Below are positions 32,958 through 41,728 of a DNA stretch of 47,773 nucleotides, one piece after another; within the stretch, counting starts at the first letter, position 1; every line of letters starts with the position of its first letter. Made by a program: the position numbers and the translations under genes. Source of the DNA: JBHELT01 sp046262935 (GTDB lineage: Bacteria; Actinomycetota; CADDZG01; JAHWKV01); the NCBI GenBank assembly GCA_046262935.1, contig JBHELT010000071.1:1-47773 (forward strand). The letters run 5' to 3'. The notes beneath the pieces were generated by a model. It was not told the origin of the DNA. It was given only the letters and a program-made list of their open reading frames with translations, and ran no database searches.

Positions 32958-33554
32958 ATGCGCTTCGTGTTGCCATTCTTCATCGGTGTTGCCGCCTTCC
33001 TGCTCTGGTTAACAGTCATCTGGGGTGTGTCGGCTTTGGCTCGCACCTCGCCCGGTCATCCCTTCCGCACGATCTGGAGTTTCCGCATCTTCAGGCGCAA
33101 GCTGGCGGCGAGTCGCCTGCCCGATTGGCAACGTGGCCAAGTAGTCCCCACCGAAGAAATCTCGCCGACGGCAAAGCAGGATGGAACGGATGCGCCATCC
33201 TTTGGATCAAGCGTTGACTCGTTCTCGCCTTATGCCCCGAGCGACGAAGGGCCCAAAGCCGATCCTCAGGGGGTCCAAACCGACGACGACTGGCAGCGTT
33301 TCATCGCAGCGATGAAAGCGCCGGAGGAGACCAGCAGCCCGATACCAGACCTGGCGCCTTTATCGGCGGAGGGGGGCCTCGGGGCCATAGGGCTCGAACC
33401 GGAGAAGCGATCGCAACCCAAACGAGCCAAGACCGCCCGACGTCCGTCTCGACCTGCTGCATCGACCTCGAAAAAGAAAGGTTCGGGCCAGCGCAGACAA
33501 GGCAGGATGGTCTACGTGGTCGTCGATGACGAGGGAAAGCCAGACCTGTCCTGA
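32958..33554 (+). CDS. Hypothetical single-pass membrane protein
   Basis: 198 residues, family not recognised. The N-terminal hydrophobic helix (about 4-27, FFIGVAAFLLWLTVIWGVSAL) is followed by a basic segment (RIFRRKLAASRLPDWQRG) and a long low-complexity, Ser/Pro/Asp-rich region. A strongly basic stretch rich in Lys, Arg and Ser (about 148-180) precedes the end, MVYVVVDDEGKPDLS. The layout suggests membrane attachment with a disordered cytoplasmic tail. The stop is one base before the DUF72 ATG, so they are likely cotranscribed. Confidence 0.7.
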   Translation: MRFVLPFFIGVAAFLLWLTVIWGVSALARTSPGHPFRTIWSFRIFRRKLAASRLPDWQRGQVVPTEEISPTAKQDGTDAPSFGSSVDSFSPYAPSDEGPKADPQGVQTDDDWQRFIAAMKAPEETSSPIPDLAPLSAEGGLGAIGLEPEKRSQPKRAKTARRPSRPAASTSKKKGSGQRRQGRMVYVVVDDEGKPDLS

Positions 33555-33555
33555 G

Positions 33556-34497
33556 ATGGCCGCCGGTAAGGATCTGAACGGCGGCAAAACCCTGATCGGC
33601 ACCGCGTCTTGGACCGACAAGACGCTGATCGACAGTCACGCCTTCTATCCCAAAGAGGCGAGTTCGGCCGAAGAACGCCTTAGGTTCTACGCGAAGCAGT
33701 TCCCCATAGTCGAAGTTGACTCAACCTATTACTTCCCACCGACCCAGAAAAACTCGGCGCTCTGGGCATCTCGCACACCATCGCATTTCACATTCCACAT
33801 AAAGGCATATTCTCTGCTGACACAGCACCCGACGCGACCGGCATCGCTATACAAGGATCTTGCCGGCGAGATACAACCCGAGTTCCAAGGCAAACGGGTC
33901 TTGTATCTGAGTCATCTGTCCTGCGATGCCGTCGATCAAGTGTGGTCGCGGTTCGCCGACGCGTTGATGCCACTTCATTCGGCAGGCAAGCTAGGTGTTG
34001 TACATTTTCAATTCCCGCAATGGTTCTTGCCCGGATCCGCAAGCCGCGACTACCTGCTCGAATGCAAGAGGCGCCTCAGCGATTACCAGATAGCCATCGA
34101 GTTCCGAAACTCGACTTGGCTGAGCGACAAGAACATCGATCGAACCGTTGCCTTCCTCACCGACAACGAACTGTCATTTAGCAACGTTGACATGCCGCAA
34201 GGATTCAAGTCATCACTGCCCCCCACAGCCATCGTCACCAACCCTCAGTTGGCGTATGTTCGGTTCCACGGTCGAAACACCGAGCAGTGGGAAGGTCGGC
34301 ACGAGATCGCTACGCCAAGGTTCGCTTACCTGTACAGCGAAAAAGAACTCCAAGGATGGGTCCCCTTGCTGCAACAGATCTCATCTGAGGCTGAAGAAAC
34401 TCACGTGCTCATGAACAATTGCTACCGCGACTACGCGGTCACCAATGCCCGGCAGCTCGCCAGCCTTCTCGATATGCCGGGTAACGGCGAGAGGTGA
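33556..34497 (+). CDS. DUF72 (YecE-like) family protein
   Basis: A 313-residue TIM-barrel-like protein of the DUF72 family, whose biochemical role is unknown. Family landmarks are LIGTASWTD at the N-terminus, the FYPKEAS motif, VEVDSTYYFPP, FTFHIKAYSLLTQHP, GVVHFQFPQWF, AIEFRNSTWL, YVRFHGRN and the late HVLMNNCYRDYAVTNARQL. I chose ATG 33556 because the preceding gene ends at 33554; the frame could extend to 33526. The length is somewhat above the E. coli type, due to loops in the middle. Confidence 0.92.
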   Translation: MAAGKDLNGGKTLIGTASWTDKTLIDSHAFYPKEASSAEERLRFYAKQFPIVEVDSTYYFPPTQKNSALWASRTPSHFTFHIKAYSLLTQHPTRPASLYKDLAGEIQPEFQGKRVLYLSHLSCDAVDQVWSRFADALMPLHSAGKLGVVHFQFPQWFLPGSASRDYLLECKRRLSDYQIAIEFRNSTWLSDKNIDRTVAFLTDNELSFSNVDMPQGFKSSLPPTAIVTNPQLAYVRFHGRNTEQWEGRHEIATPRFAYLYSEKELQGWVPLLQQISSEAEETHVLMNNCYRDYAVTNARQLASLLDMPGNGER

Positions 34498-35378
34498 ACT
34501 CGGCCGTGACTGAGTCGCCGCGGGGCCGTCTGCTCGCAGCGGCATCATTGGTGGGAGTCACTGCCATCTGGGGATCGACCTTCATGATCGTCAAGAAGGC
34601 CATCGGCCAGATGCCTCCTTTCGAATTCCTTACGATCCGCTTCGCTCTTGCAACGGCGGTGATAGCTCCTTTCGCGGCGAAGAAGATGCGATCGGTGAAG
34701 CTGGCCAATGGCCTGCGCGGTGGGATGTACGCCGGCGGGTTCTTAGCCATCGGATATGCAACCCAGACAATTGGTCTCAGATATACAACCGCCACCCGCT
34801 CGGCATTCATCACCGGACTCACGGTGATCTTCGCTCCGATAATGGCAACCGTGTTCGCCAAGAAACCCCCATCGCGGGTGGCGGCAGCGGGTGTCGTGAT
34901 CGCAACCGTTGGTTTGGCTCTACTCACTGGGGGACCAACAGGCAGGTTCGGGCTCGGCGAGATGCTTACCGTCGCAACCTCTCTCGCGTTCGGTGCACAT
35001 GTGGTTGCGTTATCGCGGTTCTCCCCAAAGAGCGATCCATGGGTCCTAACTTTGGTGCAGGTGCTCTTCTGCGCTCTGGCCTTCTCGCCCGTCGCCCTGT
35101 TGACTGAAGATCTGGTGAGGCCGAGCAGTGCATTCATGGTCGAAGCGCTCGCGCTGACTGGCATCGGGGCAACAGCGATCGGGTTCTTCGTGATGGTTTG
35201 GGCCCAAAAACGCCTGTCCCCCACCGCGACCGCTGTGACCTTGACGATGGAACCGGTATTCGCAGGACTAACCAGTTACTTGGTGACCGGCGAGACCCTG
35301 AGCGGCTTTGAACAGATAGGGGCCGTGCTGATCATCGCAGCGATGCTGCTCGCCGATCTGCGTGGGGATCACTCCTGA
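34494..35378 (+). CDS. EamA/DMT-family transporter
   Basis: A 294-residue inner-membrane transporter with about ten hydrophobic helices in two EamA repeats. The first repeat starts LVGVTAIWGSTFMIVKKAIG; the second includes FGAHVVALSRFS and TMEPVFAGLTSYLVTGE, the classic end-of-repeat motif. Members export amino acids, nucleotides or other metabolites; the substrate cannot be read here. The start is GTG 34494, overlapping the DUF72 stop, or GTG 34506, which has AGGTGA at better spacing. The last 10 nt overlap the end of the convergent molybdopterin oxidoreductase gene. Confidence 0.92.
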   Translation: MNSAVTESPRGRLLAAASLVGVTAIWGSTFMIVKKAIGQMPPFEFLTIRFALATAVIAPFAAKKMRSVKLANGLRGGMYAGGFLAIGYATQTIGLRYTTATRSAFITGLTVIFAPIMATVFAKKPPSRVAAAGVVIATVGLALLTGGPTGRFGLGEMLTVATSLAFGAHVVALSRFSPKSDPWVLTLVQVLFCALAFSPVALLTEDLVRPSSAFMVEALALTGIGATAIGFFVMVWAQKRLSPTATAVTLTMEPVFAGLTSYLVTGETLSGFEQIGAVLIIAAMLLADLRGDHS

Positions 35379-35944
35379 TAGGAATAACGTTCTTCCTTCC
35401 AGGGGTCGGCGTTGTTGTTGTAACCGCGATCTTCCCAGAACCCCCTGCGATCCTTAGCGGCGAACTCGAGAGCCCGCAGCCACTTGGCGCTCTTCCATGC
35501 GTATCGCTTGGGGACCATGAGCCGTAAGGGAAACCCATGTTCTGGACTGAGGGGCTCACCGTTTCTGGCCCAGACGACCATCACGTCGTCGTCGTCCATG
35601 ACCTCCAAAGAAAGGTTCGAGGTGTAACTGATATCGCAATGCGCGATCACATGGGTCGCGCTCGGCAGGGGCGCAACCATCTCGATGATGGTCCTGAAAG
35701 AAACACCCTCCCACTGGTTGTCCAGGACACTGAACTTGGTAACGCAATGAAAGTCCGCCGTCACACGTTCAACGGGAAGCTCTTTCAGTTGACGGTAAGT
35801 GAAGGTCACTGGGTGTTCGACTTCTCCATAGACCTTGAAGTCCCACTGCTCTTCGTCGAATCGCGGGATAGGACCCACATGCAACACCGGCCATCCACTC
35901 ACCAAGTGTTGACCTGGTGGCAGCCGATCGCGATCGCGGGTCAT
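35369..35944 (-). CDS. Molybdopterin-dependent oxidoreductase, sulfite-oxidase fold
   Basis: A 191-residue small member of the sulfite oxidase / YedY-like family. The molybdenum-ligating Cys is in the motif DFHCVTKFS (near residue 76). Other family features are GPIPRFDEEQWDF, YRQLKELP, HGFPLRLMVPKRYAWKSAKW and the C-terminal GFWEDRGYNNNADPW. No Tat signal or heme domain is visible, so it is a cytoplasmic stand-alone domain; the physiological substrate is unknown. I chose ATG 35944, which overlaps the threonine aldolase stop as ATGA; the longer frame to 36046 lies inside that gene. Confidence 0.92.
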   Translation of the reverse strand: MTRDRDRLPPGQHLVSGWPVLHVGPIPRFDEEQWDFKVYGEVEHPVTFTYRQLKELPVERVTADFHCVTKFSVLDNQWEGVSFRTIIEMVAPLPSATHVIAHCDISYTSNLSLEVMDDDDVMVVWARNGEPLSPEHGFPLRLMVPKRYAWKSAKWLRALEFAAKDRRGFWEDRGYNNNADPWKEERYSYQE

Positions 35945-36972
35945 CTCGCTACGGCTCTTACCTGTTCGATCGCAAACTCGATATCGCTGGCGGAGATGTC
36001 CTTGTGAACCACCATACGCACCGTTCCCGCCTGATAGGCAAGGCACTTCACATCAAGCTGAGCTAGTTGAACGACGAGTTCGGCGGGTGAGTACCCTAAC
36101 GCCTCGGTCTTCACCAGCACCATATTGGTCTCAACGTTGTCGGGGAACGCTGCGCCCTGCCGAATCTCGGCTATGCCAGCAGCCAGTCGTTTGGCATTCA
36201 CGTGGTCTTCGGCCAGGCGATCGATCATCGTGTCTAGCGCAACAACACACGCCGCGGTGAGTATGCCAACTTGCCTCATCCCACCACCATGCATCTTGCG
36301 GTAGCGGTGTGCCGATTCGATGAACTCATTCGAACCAACAACCATCGAACCGACCGGGGCCGACAGCCCTTTCGAGAAACAGAAACTAAGGCCGTCCACC
36401 AACGAGCAATATTCCGAAACCGCCACGCCGCTGGCGACCGATGCGTTGAAGATCCGTGCGCCATCCATGTAGATCTTGAGGCCGTACTCATCGGCGACCT
36501 TGCGCGCAGCCTTTATCTCGTCGAGCGGATAGATGGTGCCGCCCGCCAGGTTGTGCGTGTTCTCTAGAGCTATCACCTTGGTACGCGGGAATGTGTAGTT
36601 GGCTGGCCTGATCGCTTTGATGATCTCGTCCGGGTCGAGGACGCCCCAGTGGCCCCCAACGGGGCGCGCTTGCAGACCTGCGACCGCTGCCATAGACCCA
36701 ACTTCGTAATGGAATATGTGAGCGTTTTCGTGACAGATAACCTCGTCACCAGGTCCTGCCATGGCTCGTAGTGAGACCAGGTTCCCCATGCTGCCACTCG
36801 GAACGAAGAGAGCGGCTTCCGTTCCGAAGAGGGCGCTGACCTTTTTGGCAAGCAGGTTCGTGGTTGGGTCTTCGCCGAAGACGTCGTCGCCGACTTCGGC
36901 TTGGGCTATCGCTTCGCGCATCGCCGGCGTTGGCGATGTCAGGGTGTCTGATCTGAGGTCGACTATCGGCAT
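35941..36972 (-). CDS. ltaE: Low-specificity L-threonine aldolase
   Basis: A PLP enzyme that cleaves L-threonine/allo-threonine to glycine and acetaldehyde. It has 343 residues of fold-type I. Landmarks are VDLRSDTLTSPTPAMREA at the N-terminus, VGDDVFGEDPTTN, FVPSGSMGN, HIFHYEVG, ENTHNLAGGTIYPL, MDGARIFNA and the PLP Lys in SFCFSKGLSAPVGS. ATG 36972 lies 17 nt after pfp, and TACACT sits 6 nt before it. It could supply glycine for ThiO or one-carbon metabolism, but no direct link is visible. Confidence 0.95.
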   Translation of the reverse strand: MPIVDLRSDTLTSPTPAMREAIAQAEVGDDVFGEDPTTNLLAKKVSALFGTEAALFVPSGSMGNLVSLRAMAGPGDEVICHENAHIFHYEVGSMAAVAGLQARPVGGHWGVLDPDEIIKAIRPANYTFPRTKVIALENTHNLAGGTIYPLDEIKAARKVADEYGLKIYMDGARIFNASVASGVAVSEYCSLVDGLSFCFSKGLSAPVGSMVVGSNEFIESAHRYRKMHGGGMRQVGILTAACVVALDTMIDRLAEDHVNAKRLAAGIAEIRQGAAFPDNVETNMVLVKTEALGYSPAELVVQLAQLDVKCLAYQAGTVRMVVHKDISASDIEFAIEQVRAVAR

Positions 36973-36978
36973 AGGGGA

Positions 36979-36984
36979 AGTGTA
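36979..36984 (-). promoter_or_regulatory. Putative -10 for a leaderless ltaE transcript
   Basis: TACACT on the minus strand ends 6 nt before ATG 36972, within the short gap after pfp. No clear -35. Confidence 0.35.
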
Positions 36985-36989
36985 ATCGT

Positions 36990-38018
36990 CTAGCCGAAGA
37001 ATACTTCGGCGACGGAATACAAGTCATCGCCAACGACCTTGGGTTGCCCGACGGCTTCCGACAAGGGCACCTCGACGATCTCGGCTGCCTGTAAGGCGAC
37101 CATAACCCCGGATCGGCCTCGATGGGCCGAATCGATGGCGGCCACTCCGAAACGGGTAGCGAGAACTCGGTCGAAGGCTGTTGGGGTTCCCCCGCGTTGC
37201 ACATGGCCCAGTATGGTCGCGCGGGTTTCGAAGCCGGTGCGGGTTTCAAGTTCGTGCTCGAGCGCCGAGCCGACCCCGCCAAGTCGCGGATGTCCGAAGG
37301 CATCGACCTCGGTCGTCTGCGTTTCCAGCTGCCCCGAGATCGGGCGCGCTCCTTCGGCGACAACAACTATCGAGAATGTCCTTCCCCTTTCATGACGGTG
37401 CTTGAGGTGGGCCACGATCTTGTTGATGTCGAACGGCCGCTCGGGGATCAACACGATATCGGCACCGCCGGCGATGCCTGAGTGCACTGCGATCCAACCC
37501 GCATGACGTCCCATGACTTCCACAACCATGATTCGATGATGAGATTCGGCGGTGGTGTGGAGGCGATCGATAGCATCGGTTGCGATATTCACGGCGGTAT
37601 CGAACCCGAATGTGTAATCGGTCCCCGATAGGTCGTTGTCGATGGTCTTGGGGACCCCGACCACCGGCACACCTTCTGCATGGAGTTTGTTGGCGACTCC
37701 AAGGGTGTCTTCGCCACCGATAGGTATGAGGTGATCGATGCGTTCCTGGGCAAGGTTCACTTTGATCGTTTCCGCGCCGTCGGCGGTCTTGAAGGGATTG
37801 GTCCTAGAAGTGCCAAGGATGGTCCCGCCACGGTGCAAGATCCCGCGGGTGTTTTCGATAGTGAGTTCTTGCGCGTCACCCTCGAGGGGACCCCGCCAGC
37901 CGTCCCTGTAACCGACGATCTGGTCGCCGTAATGGTCGATCCCCTTACGGACCACAGCTCGGATGACGGCGTTCAACCCCGGACAATCCCCGCCACCTGT
38001 GAGTATCCCTATGCGCAC
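36990..38018 (-). CDS. pfp: 6-phosphofructokinase, likely pyrophosphate-dependent
   Basis: Phosphorylates fructose 6-phosphate at the committed step of glycolysis. It has 342 residues of the actinobacterial PFK group (GILTGGGDCPGLNAVIRAVV at the N-terminus, PKTIDNDL, FGFDTAVN, MGRHAGWIA). The donor-site residues are Asp104 in GGEDT and Lys124 in GVPKTIDND. ATP enzymes have Gly at both places, and Asp104/Lys124 mark pyrophosphate enzymes such as that of Amycolatopsis methanolica. The reaction is therefore probably PPi-linked and reversible. The start is GTG 38018, with TAGAAT 6 nt upstream and no Shine-Dalgarno, suggesting a leaderless mRNA. It is divergent from the RlpA-like gene. Confidence 0.93.
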   Translation of the reverse strand: MRIGILTGGGDCPGLNAVIRAVVRKGIDHYGDQIVGYRDGWRGPLEGDAQELTIENTRGILHRGGTILGTSRTNPFKTADGAETIKVNLAQERIDHLIPIGGEDTLGVANKLHAEGVPVVGVPKTIDNDLSGTDYTFGFDTAVNIATDAIDRLHTTAESHHRIMVVEVMGRHAGWIAVHSGIAGGADIVLIPERPFDINKIVAHLKHRHERGRTFSIVVVAEGARPISGQLETQTTEVDAFGHPRLGGVGSALEHELETRTGFETRATILGHVQRGGTPTAFDRVLATRFGVAAIDSAHRGRSGVMVALQAAEIVEVPLSEAVGQPKVVGDDLYSVAEVFFG

Positions 38019-38024
38019 GACTGG

Positions 38025-38030
38025 ATTCTA
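38025..38030 (-). promoter_or_regulatory. -10 element for a leaderless pfp transcript
   Basis: TAGAAT on the minus strand ends 6 nt before GTG 38018, in an intergenic region with no ribosome binding site. This is the clearest of the leaderless-type starts here. Confidence 0.5.
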
Positions 38031-38108
38031 AATGGCGGAACTGCGATATATGGTGACGTTCGTGACGATCGGCTCAATCCCGACGACTTTCCTGCCGAAA
38101 GCAGACAC

Positions 38109-39284
38109 ATGACGAAAAAGTGGGCTCGGCTCGCTGGTCTGCTAGTTTGCGCGCTCATCCTCGCGTCTTCGAGCGCGCCGGCCTCTGCTTCGCCAGCCCA
38201 GTTTTCGGCAGCCTTCGTTTCTTCAACCCACATGTCCAGTGATCCTTTGTCGACCACCAAGACCAAGGTCCAGCTCGCGGCGGACCAGGTTTATAGATTG
38301 GCTGCCCAGCTGCAAGGACTCCTCGATCAATACAACGATTCCAACGAAGCGGTGCAGGCCGAGTCTGGCAACCTGGCCGTGGCCAAACTCAGGCTGTTGC
38401 GCGCCAAGACGCAAGCTTCGGACGCGAAGCTCAGGCTCGACCAAAGAGCACGGGCCGCTTACATAACAGGGATATGGGGTGAGGCCAAACTGGTCGCGGG
38501 CTCCGAATCGGTTTCGCAGTTCATGACGTACGCCCGCTTCCTTCGAAGGTCGATGGCAGACGATCGTGCTGCCTACGTTCGATATGGGGCCGTCGCATCG
38601 CAAGTAGAACAGCAGGCCTCGAGCATCGACCGTTCTCGCATCGACCTTATGGCATCGACCACCAAGCTCGAATCCGTCAAACAACAGGTGAGTGCGGCTT
38701 TGGCAAACGAAAGATCGGTGCTGGTCGGCGCCCAAGCTGAATTATCGCGGTTGCAGGCCGAACGTCAAAGGCAGGCTGCAACGGCCAAGGCCGCCATGGA
38801 AACGTTGCGACGCAAAGCACTCGGGGCCCCCGGTCGCGCCTCGGTCGCAGCAGAAGCCATGCGCAGCAGCCGCCAACGCGAGCTCGACGCGAAGCTTGCC
38901 GCATTGCTCAGTTGGTATGCACCAGGTTCGGGAGACGAGCCGTTCACGCGCCCGATGCTAGCGCCTACAGGCATCGTTACCGTGGCGAAAGCATCTTGGT
39001 ACGGTGCCGACTTCGACGGTCAACGCGCATCGAGCGGCGCAACTTACAACATGGGACAACTGACCGCAGCAAGTTTGATCCTGCCATTCGGCACCTTGTT
39101 GAAAGTTACACTCGGCTCCCGATCGGCCGTTGTGGTTATCACCGACCGCGGTCCATATGTGGTCGATCGGCTCCTCGATCTATCGGCCGGCGCTGCTCAG
39201 GCGATAGGGCTCACAAGCAGAGGCGTTGCGCAGGTCCGGATGGAGATCATGTCTCCCATCGGACAAGCCCCTCGCTTCCCATGA
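38109..39284 (+). CDS. Secreted coiled-coil protein with C-terminal RlpA-like double-psi beta-barrel
   Basis: A 391-residue exported protein. The signal peptide covers about residues 1-28 (ending ASA). A long helical coiled coil follows (about 45-235; for example QVYRLAAQLQGLLDQYNDSNEAV and RQAATAKAAMETLRRK), as in NlpC/P60- or M23-linked division hydrolase partners. The C-terminal domain (about 300-385) is RlpA-like: ASWYGADFDGQRASSG, LTAASLILPFGTLLKVT, VVVITDRGPYVVDRLLDLSAGAAQAIG. RlpA domains bind or cleave peptidoglycan, so a role in cell-wall turnover is likely. ATG 38109 begins the signal peptide; the frame upstream lies in pfp antisense. glpK follows 124 nt later. Confidence 0.88.
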   Translation: MTKKWARLAGLLVCALILASSSAPASASPAQFSAAFVSSTHMSSDPLSTTKTKVQLAADQVYRLAAQLQGLLDQYNDSNEAVQAESGNLAVAKLRLLRAKTQASDAKLRLDQRARAAYITGIWGEAKLVAGSESVSQFMTYARFLRRSMADDRAAYVRYGAVASQVEQQASSIDRSRIDLMASTTKLESVKQQVSAALANERSVLVGAQAELSRLQAERQRQAATAKAAMETLRRKALGAPGRASVAAEAMRSSRQRELDAKLAALLSWYAPGSGDEPFTRPMLAPTGIVTVAKASWYGADFDGQRASSGATYNMGQLTAASLILPFGTLLKVTLGSRSAVVVITDRGPYVVDRLLDLSAGAAQAIGLTSRGVAQVRMEIMSPIGQAPRFP

Positions 39285-39297
39285 GGTCCACAGTACG

Positions 39298-39396
39298 TCT
39301 CGAGATGTCACCGCCGGGATATTTTTTCTTTCTCGAGATCTCACCGCCCGGACCTTTCTTACTTCTCTCGATCTCACCGAAAGGCCGGCCGGGGAA
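39298..39396 (+). repeat. Three tandem 33-bp repeats upstream of glpK
   Basis: Copies begin at 39298, 39331 and 39364, with the shared core TCTCGAGATSTCACCG followed by GC-rich then T-rich sequence; the third copy is more diverged. The unit length is 11 codons and the frame is open and in phase with glpK, but no plausible N-terminal extension is known for glycerol kinase, so a regulatory or neutral repeat is more likely. Confidence 0.85.
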
Positions 39397-39408
39397 CGCG
39401 ATCCAGAA

Positions 39409-40902
39409 ATGAACAAACATGTCCTATCGATCGATGCAGGCACGACTGGCATCACCTGTCTTTTGGTTGACGAAAACGGCGACATCGTGCGCAAGGCCTA
39501 CAGCGAGTTCCCTCAGCACTTCCCCCAGCCCGGTTGGGTCGAGCACGATCCGGAAGAGATCTGGGCGACCACATGCGAAGTTGCAGGCCGCGCCCTCGAA
39601 GGATTGCCCCGCGGCCAACTGGCTGCGATAGGCATCACTAACCAACGCGAAACGACCGTGGTGTGGGACCGCAGGTCCATGCAACCGTTACATAACGCCA
39701 TCGTTTGGCAATGCAGGCGTTCGGCCCCCATCTGCGATGAACTACGCGCTAATGGGGCGGAACAACAGATCCGTGAACGCACTGGACTGGTCCTTGACGC
39801 GTACTTCTCGGGCACGAAACTCACCTGGCTCATGCGAAATGTCGAAGGGCTGCGAAAGCGAGCGCTAGACGGTGAGATCGCGTTCGGAACGATCGACTCT
39901 TTCCTCATCGCCAGATTGACGGGCGGCCGGGTCCACGCAACCGATCTATCCAACGCCTCGCGCACGATGCTGTTCAACATCAACACTTTGCAATGGGACG
40001 ACTTCCTTCTCGAAACCCTCGCAGTCCCCAAGGAGATACTCCCAACGGTAAACCCATCATCCTGGTCCTTCGGGACAACAGATCCTGATGCATTCCTCGG
40101 TCTGCAGGTCCCCATTTCCGGTGTCGCTGGAGATCAACAGTCGGCTCTGTTCGGACAAGCTTGCACATCGGTTGGTATGTCCAAGAACACCTACGGAACG
40201 GGCTCATTCGTTCTGACCAACACCGGAGGGAGCGCTTCGATCAGCAAGAGCGGACTGCTGATCTCGGTTGCTTGGGGCATCGCCGGCCGCGTTGACTATG
40301 CGATCGAGGGCGCGATCTTCGTCACGGGGGCGGCGGTCCAATGGCTACGCGACGGCCTCGGGATCATCTCTTCATCTTCGGACATCGGTCCACTCGCGGG
40401 ATCGGTCACTTCTACCGAAGGGGTCCATTTCGTGCCTGCCCTCACCGGACTCGGTGCCCCCTATTGGGACCCGTACGCAAGAGGGTCGATAACAGGCATC
40501 ACCCGCGGTACCACCAAAGCCCACATCGCAAGAGCCGCGGTTGAGGCGATGGCCTTTCAAACCAAAGACATCGTCGACGCCATGGCTGCCGACAGCGCTG
40601 TCGCCCTCACGGAATTGCGGGTGGACGGCGGAGCTTCGGTGATGGACCTTCTATGTCAGTTCCAAGCCGATCTGTTGGGTGTCCCCGTCGCCCGGCCGCG
40701 CATCGCGGAAACCACCGCGATGGGGGCCGCCTACCTAGCCCTCCTTAACGAAGGCATCTGGCACGACGAGGACGAACTAAGCGCTAACTGGAAGCTGGAT
40801 CGACTCTTCGAACCGAAGATGAGCGACGACGAGCGGTCCGCCTTGCATGGAGCTTGGGGGAAGGCTGTCGAACGTTCCCTTGGGCAACCACGCCGCGAGT
40901 AG
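39409..40902 (+). CDS. glpK: Glycerol kinase
   Basis: Phosphorylates glycerol to sn-glycerol 3-phosphate. It has 497 residues of the FGGY sugar-kinase fold. Landmarks are SIDAGTTGITCLLVDENG (phosphate loop), GWVEHDPEEIW, GITNQRETTVVWDR, IVWQCRRSAPICDEL, SGVAGDQQSALFGQ, KNTYGTGSFVLTNTG, PYWDPYARG and the C-terminal LRVDGGASVMDLLCQFQADLLGVPV. ATG 39409 matches the conserved N-terminus. No glpF or glpD lies nearby. It converges with the acyltransferase gene, which uses glycerol-phosphate products, 6 nt away. Confidence 0.97.
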   Translation: MNKHVLSIDAGTTGITCLLVDENGDIVRKAYSEFPQHFPQPGWVEHDPEEIWATTCEVAGRALEGLPRGQLAAIGITNQRETTVVWDRRSMQPLHNAIVWQCRRSAPICDELRANGAEQQIRERTGLVLDAYFSGTKLTWLMRNVEGLRKRALDGEIAFGTIDSFLIARLTGGRVHATDLSNASRTMLFNINTLQWDDFLLETLAVPKEILPTVNPSSWSFGTTDPDAFLGLQVPISGVAGDQQSALFGQACTSVGMSKNTYGTGSFVLTNTGGSASISKSGLLISVAWGIAGRVDYAIEGAIFVTGAAVQWLRDGLGIISSSSDIGPLAGSVTSTEGVHFVPALTGLGAPYWDPYARGSITGITRGTTKAHIARAAVEAMAFQTKDIVDAMAADSAVALTELRVDGGASVMDLLCQFQADLLGVPVARPRIAETTAMGAAYLALLNEGIWHDEDELSANWKLDRLFEPKMSDDERSALHGAWGKAVERSLGQPRRE

Positions 40903-40908
40903 GCCAAC

Positions 40909-41625
40909 TCAGCCGAGCAGTTCTCCCACTGGGATGCGGAAGTCTTCGGGGATGACGTCGGTTGCTTCCTTCGAAGAATACTCGTCGACGTAGGTCTGGC
41001 CCGACAGCGCCATGATTTCGAACATGATCTCGTCGGTCATCGCTCGTAGAACGAATCGATCTTCGTCTTCATCGTGATAACGCTCGAAGCTGATCGGCTC
41101 ACCGAACTTGACGCGCACATTGCCCCACAACTTCGGGAACCGCGCCTGCTTCGGCATGACTTCTCGACTGCCAACCAATCCAACCGGCACGACTGAGGCG
41201 CGGGACCTTAGAGCCAAACGCGCAACGCCGGTGCGTCCGCGGTACAGACGCCCGTCGCCAGAGCGCGTACCTTCTGGATAAAGACCAAGTACACCGCCCT
41301 CGTCTAGAACCTCGATACCGGCCTGCAGTGCGGCTTCGGTCTTTTCTTTAACGTCACGCTTCACGGGGATCATCCCCAGGGCGCGGAAGAACCATGCCGT
41401 CTTCCATGACTCGAAATACTCGGCTTTGGCCAGATAGACCATGCGCCGCGGCAGGCACACCGGGATCCAGAACGAATCGAGGAATGAAACGTGATTGGCA
41501 ACGATGATCACCGGTCCCTCAGCGGGGATGTTCTGCAGCCCTTCGGCCTTCACGCGATATAGCCCGCGAAGGATCGGGGTCAGAATGACCTTAAGAAAAC
41601 GATAGAGGAAGCTGCCTTTGTTCAT
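40909..41625 (-). CDS. 1-acyl-sn-glycerol-3-phosphate acyltransferase (PlsC family)
   Basis: Makes phosphatidic acid by acylating lysophosphatidic acid at the membrane. About 238 residues from ATG 41625. Acyltransferase motifs are NHVSFLD (the NHx4D catalytic site), the GMIPVKRD block, YPEGTRSGDG and VVPVGLVG. A hydrophobic N-terminal segment (FLYRFLKVILTPILRGLYRV) gives membrane association. The frame extends to ATG 41688, but the added 21 residues look unlike the family. The region upstream is shared with the divergent gene at 41809. Confidence 0.9.
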   Translation of the reverse strand: MNKGSFLYRFLKVILTPILRGLYRVKAEGLQNIPAEGPVIIVANHVSFLDSFWIPVCLPRRMVYLAKAEYFESWKTAWFFRALGMIPVKRDVKEKTEAALQAGIEVLDEGGVLGLYPEGTRSGDGRLYRGRTGVARLALRSRASVVPVGLVGSREVMPKQARFPKLWGNVRVKFGEPISFERYHDEDEDRFVLRAMTDEIMFEIMALSGQTYVDEYSSKEATDVIPEDFRIPVGELLG

Positions 41626-41728
41626 TGCCACACACCCGGTTGTTCGAAGCCCGAATCTATCCGAAAACACTCGCCGTGTTCCAGACATTCCGTCTGATTT
41701 GTTCGCGACATCGATGATTGTCGCCTGA

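Noticed and set aside
37680..38108. N-terminal extension of the RlpA-like protein
   Set aside because: It is antisense to pfp, and the signal peptide starts at 38109.
39226..39408. N-terminal extension of glycerol kinase through the 33-bp repeats
   Set aside because: Glycerol kinases begin at the MNKHVLSIDAGTT position; the upstream stretch overlaps the end of the previous gene.
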